From: Thermoguttaceae bacterium
GTDB lineage: Bacteria; Planctomycetota; Planctomycetia; Pirellulales; Thermoguttaceae
Direction of reading: 5' to 3'
DNA: 7,112 bases
Assembly: GCA_017454585.1 (NCBI GenBank)
Contig: JAFTCU010000173.1
Location: 1 to 7,112, forward strand
Under the pieces are notes generated by a model that was not told where the DNA came from, did not search any database, and worked only from the letters and a program-made list of their open reading frames with translations. Every line of letters begins with the position of its first letter. Position 1 is the stretch's first letter. The translations under genes and the position numbers were made by a program. Positions 1-5,468 of the stretch are shown piece by piece.

Positions 1-335
1 ATGGAGTACACGTCGTCGTAGCTGTAATCGTTGGCCAGGCACGTGACCAGGACGGTCGAGTCGTTCAGGCACGTGGTGCGGAAACCCTCGCGGTGGTTCA
101 GGCGGCACCCTTTCGTCAGGTCGTTGATGATGTGGCTGGCGGTGGACGCGCTGCCGCCGTTCCCGGCCGTGAAGATCATGTTCCCGTTTTCCTTCGTGGC
201 GAGCAGGACCTCCGCGATTTTCTCCATCATCTCGAAGTCGGTCTTCATCAGAGCGTCGCAGACTTCCTGGGCGTAGGTTTTCGGGTCACTGGAAGCGCAG
301 TAGCAGCCGCAGCTGCAGGAGGATTTGGCGGCCAT
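1..335 (-). CDS. GmhA-like SIS-domain phosphosugar isomerase, 3' end outside window
   Basis: Only the first 111 codons are present; the gene runs off the left edge. GmhA-type SIS proteins convert sedoheptulose 7-phosphate into D-glycero-D-manno-heptose 7-phosphate, the first step of ADP-heptose synthesis for lipopolysaccharide or surface glycans, in the cytoplasm. The sequence shows the SIS sugar-phosphate loop AGNGGSASTASH (residues 57-68) followed by the helix IINDL, and later LANDYSYDDVYS (about 99-110), matching the 'IGNDYGYEEVF' region of GmhA. The ATG at 335 is chosen because an in-frame TAG lies upstream with no other start between. No clear ribosome binding site is visible. The N-terminus is odd: four cysteines within seven residues (CSCGCYC, 7-13) precede the usual first helix. 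The family is near certain; the exact substrate is not, since DiaA and other SIS proteins share this loop. Confidence 0.88.
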   Translation of the reverse strand, partial: MAAKSSCSCGCYCASSDPKTYAQEVCDALMKTDFEMMEKIAEVLLATKENGNMIFTAGNGGSASTASHIINDLTKGCRLNHREGFRTTCLNDSTVLVTCLANDYSYDDVYS

Positions 336-396
336 GAGGGTTTTCTTTCGTTGGGGGGTTAAACTGGAAGTTTGAAAAGTTGGATCGTTTTCCTAA

Positions 397-424
397 AGTA
401 TAATAGCAAAATAAAAAAAGTCAA
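397..424 (-). promoter_or_regulatory. Sigma-70-type promoter of the SIS-domain gene
   Basis: On the minus strand a -35 box TTGACT (424-419) and a -10 box TATACT (402-397) are separated by 16 bases. The predicted start of transcription is near 390, giving a leader of about 55 bases before the ATG at 335. The context CTTGACTTTT around the -35 box also occurs in the promoter of the VWA gene. Confidence 0.65.
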
Positions 425-466
425 GAACCTCCCAATGGGGAAATGCAGATTTGAGTGAAATTTTAT

Positions 467-621
467 GGGAACGACGCTTCCAGCATCGTTTCAAAATCTA
501 AAATCTACGGGGACGACGCTTCCAGCGTCGTCTTTTAATTATAAATCTACGGGGACGACGCTTCCAGCGTCGTTAAAAAAACTGCCATAAATTATGACGA
601 CGCTGGAAGCGTCGTCCCCGT
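467..621. repeat. Four palindromic REP-like repeats with exact 42-bp period
   Basis: A 19-bp core ACGACGCTTCCAGCGTCGT occurs at 471-489, 513-531, 555-573 and, in reverse orientation, 597-615. The starts are exactly 42 bp apart. Each core is an 8-bp perfect inverted repeat around a 3-base centre; the first copy has one change (GCATCGT for GCGTCGT). Copies 2 and 3 share the longer flank AAATCTACGGGG, and copy 4 carries the complementary CCCCGT. Copies 3 and 4 together form a 25-bp inverted repeat (549-573 with 597-621), with a small palindrome CATAAATTATG (586-596) in the loop. The array begins 4 bp after the stop codon of the VWA gene, so its transcript could fold into strong hairpins and end or be protected here. 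It resembles REP-type extragenic palindromes; I cannot name the family. Confidence 0.85.
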
Positions 622-625
622 ACTA

Positions 626-1669
626 CTACAACCGGTTCACGTCCAGGTACACGAACTGACCGCCATTCTGTTCCGCGAGGCGCTTGAGCCAGTTCGTCAT
701 TTTGGGCTGCGGGCCGTTTCCGAACTGGATAGCGTTGATCTGTGTCCCCATCGAGTTTTTCCGAATCCACTCCAAATCAGCGGCATTGATCGTCGTTTCG
801 TTTTCGTCGGCGTCCGTCAGGAAAAAAATCACATCTGGGTGGCGGCTCAGCGCCATTGTGAGCGCGGTCCTGTGGTCCGTTCCGCCCATTGCGGTGATGG
901 AGCTGAGGAAACGCTCCGCCCCGATCAGGTTTTCTTTCGTCGCGAAGACCATTTTGTTCGTTTCGTACTGCAAAATATCCTCTTCCAGCCCGTTGTAAAA
1001 GATGATCTGGAACTGCTGGTTTGGTTTCAGCATTCGGAGACTCTTGCGCAGTTCCTGTTTCGCGGCCGCCATCGGGGTCGCAGTGGTTCCGGCGGGGTGA
1101 AAACTCATGCTCGCAGAGCGGTCAAAAACGAAAATGAAGCGGTTTCCCTTTCCTGAAGTTCCAAAACAGGAAACGGTTCCTTTTCCGAACCCCTCGAACG
1201 AGTCGCTTCCCACGCCAGTAACATCGCCCAGACCGTCAGTAACACGCTGAAGGCCGGAACTTCCGCTTCCCTCTGTGGGGGCCATTCCGGGAGCCAGAGC
1301 CGCGACGTCCGGCACGGATGGGGCTTCATTCGACGCGATCTCGGAGGAAAGGGCCGAAATCACTTCCGCCTCGGTCTTTTTGGAGGTGGAATCCTGCGAT
1401 GCGGCGTCCTCACCCGAGCTGGAATCTTCATTCATCGCATCAGCCGCCGACTCGTAAAGCGTTTTTTCCTCTGTCTGGGTCCGAAACGCGATCCCCACAT
1501 CCGCCGTTTCTTCCTCGGAAATGCCCTTCTGGACCGGAACAGCTTTCGAAATGGTAAATGTCAAAATCAGCAGAAGAATCACGTGGAACAGAATCGATAT
1601 CCCCCACGAGGAGAAAACACTCCCACGTGAGTCGGCCGAATCTTGATTGGGATGCGATGGAGTTTCCAT
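626..1669 (-). CDS. Membrane-anchored VWA-domain protein with TonB-like N-terminus
   Basis: This 347-residue protein has a short cytoplasmic tail, one transmembrane helix (about 22-41), a long Ser/Glu/Ala-rich linker (about 45-150), a Gly-rich stretch (about 133-175), and a C-terminal von Willebrand A domain (about 176-345). The metal-binding MIDAS motif is intact: DRSAS (D183, S185, S187), T264 in GGTD, and D286 in LTDADE. VWA domains bind protein ligands through this metal site. The helix begins SSWGISILFHVILLL, with S25 and H29 spaced like the Ser-x3-His of TonB that works with ExbB/ExbD. No Shine-Dalgarno is seen before the ATG. It is divergent from the TPR-exbB-exbD operon and has its own promoter. 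Family assignment is firm; the role as a TonB-like partner of that motor is inference. Confidence 0.9.
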   Translation of the reverse strand: METPSHPNQDSADSRGSVFSSWGISILFHVILLLILTFTISKAVPVQKGISEEETADVGIAFRTQTEEKTLYESAADAMNEDSSSGEDAASQDSTSKKTEAEVISALSSEIASNEAPSVPDVAALAPGMAPTEGSGSSGLQRVTDGLGDVTGVGSDSFEGFGKGTVSCFGTSGKGNRFIFVFDRSASMSFHPAGTTATPMAAAKQELRKSLRMLKPNQQFQIIFYNGLEEDILQYETNKMVFATKENLIGAERFLSSITAMGGTDHRTALTMALSRHPDVIFFLTDADENETTINAADLEWIRKNSMGTQINAIQFGNGPQPKMTNWLKRLAEQNGGQFVYLDVNRL

Positions 1670-1714
1670 GGAAAATTCGCGAAAAAATTTTTTTTGTATT
1701 ATCTAAAAAAATCC

Positions 1715-1743
1715 ATAATACACCAAATCGGGACAAAAGTCAA
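1715..1743 (-). promoter_or_regulatory. Sigma-70-type promoter of the VWA gene
   Basis: Minus-strand -35 box TTGACT (1743-1738) and -10 box TATTAT (1720-1715) are separated by 17 bases, close to the sigma-70 consensus. The predicted transcript start is near 1708, about 39 bases before the ATG at 1669. The -10 box lies inside TTGGTGTATTAT, which resembles the TTGGTGTATCAT of the nearby operator-like repeats, so a regulator of those repeats could also cover the -10 box. Confidence 0.72.
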
Positions 1744-1764
1744 GAGGGATTTGCTTAATTATTG

Positions 1765-1824
1765 GTGTATCATTTTGAAGCAGTGTATCATTTTGCAGCA
1801 TCCAAAACGATACAAAATGATGCA
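1765..1824. promoter_or_regulatory. Cluster of repeated 12-bp words, likely regulator binding sites
   Basis: The 18-base unit GTGTATCATTTTGAAGCA (1765-1782) is followed directly by a copy differing in one base (1783-1800). Two more copies of the core word TGTATCATTTTG, each with one change, follow on the opposite strand: TGTATCGTTTTG (1814-1803) and TGCATCATTTTG (1824-1813), overlapping by two bases. A fifth related word overlaps the -10 box at 1715-1726. The cluster sits between the terminator at 1860 and the promoter of the VWA gene, starting about 22 bp upstream of its -35 box. Such arrangement suggests cooperative binding of an activator or repressor. The regulator is not encoded in the window. 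Confidence 0.6.
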
Positions 1825-1859
1825 TCTCTCCCAGATTCCACAAAGTTACAGATGAGCAT

Positions 1860-1897
1860 AAAAAAAACGAGCGGTCAGTTGGGGGCCTGACTGCTCG
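1860..1897 (-). terminator. Intrinsic terminator on the minus strand
   Basis: On the minus strand CGAGCAGTCAG pairs with CTGACCGCTCG (1897-1887 with 1878-1868) in an 11-bp stem that includes one G-U pair, around an 8-base loop GCCCCCAA. It is followed at once by eight Ts (1867-1860). This is a textbook rho-independent terminator. The nearest upstream protein gene in this direction would have to lie in 1898-2174, where I see no convincing one, so it most likely ends a non-coding RNA. Confidence 0.85.
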
Positions 1898-2174
1898 TCA
1901 TAAATAGGCGGTTAGCAAGGGAAACGAGGGTCGATAAAAAAAGTAAAAAAGCCGACCCAAGTTCCAAAAGTGCCGCGGCCTTTGGGGGAAAGCCGGCAAA
2001 CCACCTTAAAATTGAATAAAAAGCAACACACAAGAACGCGAAACCTTTTATTCGGCCAGAGTGGGGAAAGCTCTGGTCTAAAGGAAACTTTTTTCCATTT
2101 GGGGAAAGAACGGAAAAAAATTTCATAAACCCGTTTGGGGGTGACAAATAAATAAAATGCAATCTGCGTGTCAT
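1860..2174 (-). ncRNA. Candidate structured non-coding RNA of about 315 nt
   Basis: This gene-free stretch has a promoter-like start (2181-2209) and a strong terminator (1860-1897) on the same strand. Between them are several local inverted repeats: 2054-2061 with 2071-2078 (8 bp, one wobble), 2080-2087 with 2093-2100 (one bulge), 1971-1998 (interrupted stem), and 1928-1933 with 1953-1958 (6 bp). Read on the minus strand, loops are C-rich, repeating the word CUUUCCCC(C)A three times (about 2070-2060, 2108-2099, 1992-1981), plus ACCCCCAAA (2142-2134) and GCCCCCAA in the terminator loop. Such C-rich loops can pair with G-rich ribosome binding sites in other bacterial small RNAs. I see no signature of tmRNA, RNase P RNA or SRP RNA. 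The alternative is a 99-codon reading frame, 2174-1875, with two hydrophobic segments and an ATG at the predicted transcript start; it ends inside the terminator stem. Confidence 0.5.
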
Positions 2175-2180
2175 TCGAGA

Positions 2181-2209
2181 AAAATATTTTCGATTTTTTC
2201 ACTTGACAA
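2181..2209 (-). promoter_or_regulatory. Predicted promoter of the candidate ncRNA
   Basis: Minus-strand TTGTCA (2209-2204) and TATTTT (2186-2181) are 17 bases apart. The -35 box matches five of six consensus bases; the -10 box is weaker. The predicted start is near 2174. Its -35 box is the reverse of the -35 box of the plus-strand promoter at 2203-2208, so the two promoters probably cannot be occupied together. Confidence 0.45.
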
Positions 2210-2231
2210 AATATCCTTTCCACATTATTAT
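2203..2231 (+). promoter_or_regulatory. Consensus sigma-70 promoter of the TPR-exbB-exbD operon
   Basis: A perfect -35 box TTGACA (2203-2208) and a -10 box TATTAT (2226-2231) are separated by 17 bases. The predicted start is near 2238, giving a 44-base leader to the ATG at 2282. The leader can form a stem with one bulge between 2248-2255 and 2271-2279, immediately before the start codon, which might influence translation. Confidence 0.8.
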
Positions 2232-2281
2232 TAGGAAAATATGTATTAACACGTTCCATAAGTCCTGCAAAACGTTGTTTA

Positions 2282-3271
2282 ATGAACCGTTTTTTCCTCC
2301 TGATTTTCCTGTTTTGCGTCAACCCGCTTTTCGCCCAGTTTTCCCAGGACGACGAGAGTGGAAACAAGGTCGATATTCCGGCCGGGCGCGAAGTTGTGGA
2401 AATCCGGAATCGGAGCGACGGCCGTGGCTTCTCCCGTCAGGTTGGCATCGTGGAATCGTTCAACCGGAACGGGCTTGAGTTGAAAACCGCCGACGGAATG
2501 ACCACCATCGCCGCACATCTTGTGGCCCGGATCTACTACCAAAAATCCAACGAGCAGCGCCTCGGGGACCAGCATTTCCACCAGAAAAACTACCGTGACG
2601 CACTGGCCCACTACAAAAAGGCTCTTTCCGTCTCACTTCGACGCTGGATCGAGGTCGAACTCCTGGCCCAAATTATCCGCTGCGAATCCGCGCTCGGTTT
2701 TTATGCCCAGGCGATTCAGCATTTTACTGACCTGAACGAGCTGGAGCCGGATATGACCGATGAAACGTTCACGTGTATTCCGATGGTCTGGCAGGCGATC
2801 CCCGGCGACGGACGCGCGGAAGAAACCGCCTTCACGACCCTCAAAACCCACCGGAACATTCCACCCGTGGAAGTGATGTGTGCCAGCTTCCTCCTTTTCT
2901 CCCCGCAGGGAAAAGACCTTCCGCAAAAGCTGAAGACTTTGGCCGAAAACCGGGAAACACGCGTCGCGCTGCTTGCCGAGGCTCTGACCTGGCGGCTGAG
3001 TCTGATGGATGTGACCCCCGAAAAGGCCGCGGCTTGGCGCAGTCGGATCGAAGTGTTCCCGCCGGAACTTCGGGGAGGGCCGTGTTTCGTCGTGGGTCAG
3101 GCTTTTTTACGGCTGAAGGATTACGACTCGGCGGCGCTTGCGTTTCTGAAAACTGCCTGGGTTTATACCGAATCCCCAAGTTTAAGCCGGGAAGCGGCAA
3201 AACAGGCTCAAAAAGCCCTGGAACTGGCCGGGAGAGCTGACGAAGCGGAGAAGGTTTTAAGTAGTCAATAG
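2282..3271 (+). CDS. Secreted TPR-repeat protein, first gene of the exbBD operon
   Basis: The 329-residue product starts with a signal peptide: NRFF, a hydrophobic core, then PLFA|Q with likely cleavage after A18. Residues about 30-85 look like a small beta-rich domain (GIVESFNRNGLELKTADG and AAHLVARI). Tetratricopeptide-like helical hairpins follow: about 90-118 (YRDALAHYKKAL is typical), 125-155, then 265-297 and 304-327. It therefore probably acts as a binding scaffold in the periplasm or envelope. No Shine-Dalgarno precedes the ATG, as with several genes here. The stop is followed after 20 bases by exbB, so the two are co-transcribed. It could play the accessory role that the TPR protein CpoB/YbgF plays beside TolQR, but no similarity beyond the repeat type is claimed. 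A 10-bp tandem duplication (3261-3280) spans its stop codon. Confidence 0.85.
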   Translation: MNRFFLLIFLFCVNPLFAQFSQDDESGNKVDIPAGREVVEIRNRSDGRGFSRQVGIVESFNRNGLELKTADGMTTIAAHLVARIYYQKSNEQRLGDQHFHQKNYRDALAHYKKALSVSLRRWIEVELLAQIIRCESALGFYAQAIQHFTDLNELEPDMTDETFTCIPMVWQAIPGDGRAEETAFTTLKTHRNIPPVEVMCASFLLFSPQGKDLPQKLKTLAENRETRVALLAEALTWRLSLMDVTPEKAAAWRSRIEVFPPELRGGPCFVVGQAFLRLKDYDSAALAFLKTAWVYTESPSLSREAAKQAQKALELAGRADEAEKVLSSQ

Positions 3272-3291
3272 TAGTCAATATAGAAAGAACC

Positions 3292-3948
3292 ATGCTGGAA
3301 ATCATCGCCTCAGGAGGCCTCGTAGGTCTCGTCATTTTCGTCCTTTCCGTCACGGCGGTCGCGTTCGCGGTCAAGTATTTTCTCGAATTGCGCCCGACGA
3401 AAATCGTGCCGGAAGAGCTTGCCGCGGAGCTTCGGGAACTGCTCGCCAACGGTCAGCTTCAAGCAGCGCTCGACCTTTGCAAATCGAAGTCGTGCCCGCT
3501 CTCCAGTGTGGTCAGCGCCGGTCTGCTTGAGAATGACGGCGACTGGAACGACATCGAAAAGACGCTCGAGGACGCCATCGCAGAACAGGCGGCCAAATAC
3601 TTCCGGAAAATCGAGATCCTGTCGGTCATCGGAAACATCGCTCCGATGCTCGGGCTGCTCGGGACGGTGCTCGGGATGATCACGGCTTTCCAGCAAATTG
3701 CCGTGACACAGGGGTCCGCCCAAGGCCCCGAACTGGCCCGCGGGATCTACCAGGCGCTCGTCACGACGGTGGAGGGGCTGATCGTCGCGATCCCGTGCAT
3801 CGGCGTGTTCGCGTTCTTCCGGAATCGGGTCGATCAGTTCATGGCCGAGATGACGTCCAAGGTCCAGTCGATCTTCCTCCCACTGAAGCGATACCGCCGC
3901 CGCGTGAGTAACGCCCTTGCCAAATCCGGGAAGGAAGCCGGGAAATGA
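3292..3948 (+). CDS. exbB: MotA/TolQ/ExbB-family proton channel protein
   Basis: The 218-residue protein is a member of the ExbB/TolQ family: inner-membrane subunits that, with ExbD/TolR, turn proton flow into mechanical work on a periplasm-spanning partner. Three membrane segments are visible: about 5-28, 108-132 and 154-176. The second holds the family hallmark GNIAPMLGLLGTVLGMITAF, and the third follows GIYQALVTTVEGLIVAIP, with the conserved Thr and Gly residues that line the channel. The cytoplasmic loop (about 35-105) contains the usual ELLANGQLQAALDLC helix. The C-terminal tail is basic (KRYRRRV). Length is normal. A weak AGAAAG lies shortly before the ATG. The gene overlaps exbD by four bases (ATGA). 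Sequence alone does not decide between ExbB and TolQ; the absence of TolA/TolB here makes a TonB-like or special-purpose role more likely. Confidence 0.93.
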   Translation: MLEIIASGGLVGLVIFVLSVTAVAFAVKYFLELRPTKIVPEELAAELRELLANGQLQAALDLCKSKSCPLSSVVSAGLLENDGDWNDIEKTLEDAIAEQAAKYFRKIEILSVIGNIAPMLGLLGTVLGMITAFQQIAVTQGSAQGPELARGIYQALVTTVEGLIVAIPCIGVFAFFRNRVDQFMAEMTSKVQSIFLPLKRYRRRVSNALAKSGKEAGK

Positions 3949-4364
3949 AAGCTCCTCAAGCGCCGCACTCCGCCGCCGGGTTCAGCATGACGCCGATGAT
4001 CGACGTGGTGTTTCTGTTGATCATTTTCTTTCTGGTGGCGAGTCATTTCACGAATCAGGAGAATGCCGTGGAGGTGGACCTTCCCAAGGCGGACGAGGCG
4101 AAAGACATCCCGCCCGAAGAGACGCCGCGTCTGACCGTGACGCTCCCGGACGAAACGCAGATCTTCATCGGGATGAAGCCGATCGCGGCCGCAGACCTCC
4201 CGGAAATTCTTGCCCGGGAAAAAGCCCAGCAGAAAGAGGGCTTCCAGCTGCGCATCCGGGCGGGCCGGAAAGTCCCTTACTCCATCGTGGAACCGATCCT
4301 GCTCCAGGCCGCCGAAGCGGGGATTTACGACGTGCAGTTCGCCGTGATGGAAGAAGGAATTTAA
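3945..4364 (+). CDS. exbD: ExbD/TolR-family biopolymer transport protein
   Basis: The 139-residue protein has a short N-terminal tail, one membrane helix (about 16-34) and a periplasmic domain (about 40-139). The helix starts MTPMIDVVFLLIIFF, the family hallmark; D20 is the aspartate expected to carry protons in the ExbB/ExbD channel. The periplasmic part begins VEVDLPKADEAK and ends with the usual YSIVEPILLQAAEAGIYDVQF pattern, in line with ExbD of normal length. Its ATG overlaps the exbB stop, and AAGGA (3931-3935) is placed 9 bases upstream, so translation is probably coupled. It is the last gene of the operon; two possible terminators follow. Unlike many exbBD loci, no second exbD and no tonB follow in the window. 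Confidence 0.93.
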   Translation: MKAPQAPHSAAGFSMTPMIDVVFLLIIFFLVASHFTNQENAVEVDLPKADEAKDIPPEETPRLTVTLPDETQIFIGMKPIAAADLPEILAREKAQQKEGFQLRIRAGRKVPYSIVEPILLQAAEAGIYDVQFAVMEEGI

Positions 4365-4395
4365 TCAGGAATTGGAAATTCGTAATGCGTAATTA

Positions 4396-4412
4396 AAAAG
4401 CCTTCGGCTTTT
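4396..4412 (+). terminator. Hairpin after exbD, likely terminator
   Basis: AAAAGCC and GGCTTTT form a 7-bp stem around TTC, 32 bases after the exbD stop. The Ts lie within the stem, and no long T-run follows, so it could work in either direction but only moderately well. Confidence 0.5.
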
Positions 4413-4421
4413 GTCTGTCGT

Positions 4422-4447
4422 ACCGCTCTTCTTTTTGGGGCGGTTTT
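4422..4447 (+). terminator. Second hairpin after exbD, possible terminator
   Basis: ACCGCTC (4422-4428) pairs with GGGCGGT (4438-4444), seven pairs including one G-T, around a 9-base loop, followed by TTT. Together with the hairpin 10 bases before, it suggests tandem termination of the exbBD operon. Confidence 0.4.
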
Positions 4448-4515
4448 GAATCTTATTCCGATTTTAACGCTAAAATTTTGTCTCAGGATTAAAAAAAAAG
4501 GATTTTCTGATGGAA

Positions 4516-4538
4516 ATTTTCTCAAACCGGGAGAAAAT
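4516..4538. promoter_or_regulatory. Inverted repeat upstream of the acidic-tail gene, operator candidate
   Basis: ATTTTCTC (4516-4523) and GAGAAAAT (4531-4538) form a perfect 8-bp inverted repeat around a 7-base centre. It ends just before TAAAAT (4541-4546), a possible -10 box for the gene at 4602, though no good -35 box is found at the usual distance. No T-run follows on either side, so a protein-binding site is more likely than a terminator. The rest of the 237-bp spacer between exbD and this gene, apart from the two hairpins after exbD, shows nothing recognisable. Confidence 0.35.
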
Positions 4539-4601
4539 ATTAAAATGTAATGGTTTTGTGAATCATCAAAAAATTTAGAATCCCTTTTTCGTGTTGGACC
4601 C

Positions 4602-5465
4602 ATGAATCATTTTAATCTCGCGCCCATTTTCAGCCTTTTGGTTTTGTGTTCCACGGTTTTCGCCCAGGTCGGGGAAACCATGAAGCAGGAAACTGTGCCT
4701 GAAAAGTACGTTTCCACCGTTCTGACCCCGCAGAACATTCGTATCCTGAAAATCGACTATCCGTGCGATGTCCACCCAACCGCTTCGGTAGAAGTGCGTA
4801 TTTTGGATGATAAAACGGTCAAAGACCCGACAAAGACAACCCCTGTTTTCCTGCAGAGCCGATGGTTGAATCGGTATGATTTACGAAATATCCGCCTCAA
4901 GGACGCGATTGATGACTGCTACCTCGGCGATGAAGACGATATGCTTCTCAAGACGCTCCGATTCGGGGATCCGGAAGTTAAGATGAGTGTCCTGGGCTGG
5001 ATCGGCGCGTTTGGAGTACGTGACACGGTAATACGGGTAAAAATGAAAAACACTCGAACGGGTGAAGATGAAACGACACTCGTTTTCCCGAATGCAAGCC
5101 GGACGATGGTCGGGAAAATGCCCACAAAAACCGACCCGTTCAGTACGTACGCCTTTGGTTTCGACCTCATCGGTGAAGAGTTTGAACTTCCCTGCAATAT
5201 TATGGTCTGGGTCCTGCGCGGTGAAAAAGTCCTTTTGCAGGAAATCGTTCGTTGGGAGGGCAGAATGGAAAATCCCTACGAAAGACAGGGAGTTGTTATG
5301 CGGAGCGAAGCCAGTAAAAAACAAAAAGACGATTTCTTTGACGACAGCGGCGATGATGACGATGATGATGACGAGGAAGACGCTGACGAAGGAGATGATG
5401 ATGACGACGAGGAAGACGCTGATGATGGCGGCGATGATGATGACGAGGAAGACGAGGAGGAATGA
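4602..5465 (+). CDS. Unknown secreted protein with repetitive acidic tail
   Basis: I do not recognise the family. The 287-residue product begins with a signal peptide (hydrophobic core 7-18, VFA|Q cleavage after A21). A globular region follows (about 22-230), with beta-rich patterns such as ASVEVRILDD, DTVIRVKMKN and CNIMVWVLRGEKVLLQEIV, and three cysteines in the mature part (C55, C106, C198). After a basic KKQK linker come 45 residues (243-287), 36 of which are Asp or Glu. The tail is made of about three 12-residue units (253-264, 265-276, 277-287), encoded by a 36-bp tandem repeat (5358-5462). Such tails can bind calcium or basic partners; this is inference. No Shine-Dalgarno is seen. The gene ends 3 bases before a YmdB-family gene, whose ribosome binding site lies within the last acidic codons. 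Confidence 0.82.
   Translation: MNHFNLAPIFSLLVLCSTVFAQVGETMKQETVPEKYVSTVLTPQNIRILKIDYPCDVHPTASVEVRILDDKTVKDPTKTTPVFLQSRWLNRYDLRNIRLKDAIDDCYLGDEDDMLLKTLRFGDPEVKMSVLGWIGAFGVRDTVIRVKMKNTRTGEDETTLVFPNASRTMVGKMPTKTDPFSTYAFGFDLIGEEFELPCNIMVWVLRGEKVLLQEIVRWEGRMENPYERQGVVMRSEASKKQKDDFFDDSGDDDDDDDEEDADEGDDDDDEEDADDGGDDDDEEDEEE
5455..5461 (+). promoter_or_regulatory. Strong ribosome binding site inside the acidic tail codons
   Basis: AGGAGGA (5455-5461) lies 7-8 bases before the ATG at 5469 and fixes that start over the internal Met codon at 5478. It is part of the GAG-GAG-GAA codons ending the upstream gene, and is the best Shine-Dalgarno sequence in the window. Confidence 0.75.
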
Positions 5466-5468
5466 TCC

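Noticed and set aside
31..362. Plus-strand frames opposite the SIS gene
   Set aside because: They lie across the minus-strand SIS-domain coding sequence, which has clear family motifs, and have none of their own.
467..621. CRISPR array (regular repeats with 23-bp spacers)
   Set aside because: The spacers share sequence with each other, the last repeat is inverted, only four copies exist and no cas gene is present. A REP-like family fits better.
1860..2174. tmRNA, RNase P RNA, 6S RNA or SRP RNA
   Set aside because: No tRNA-like CCA end, no conserved RNase P or SRP loop sequences, and no long closing helix of the 6S kind could be found by eye on either strand.
1912..2367. Open minus-strand frame of 151 codons crossing the start of the TPR gene
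   Set aside because: It overlaps the signal peptide of a well-supported gene and its promoter, and shows no recognisable domain or initiation site.
4602..4667. Lipoprotein signal at LVLC in the acidic-tail protein
   Set aside because: The residue before Cys16 is Leu, which does not fit a lipobox, whereas VFA|Q fits signal peptidase I.
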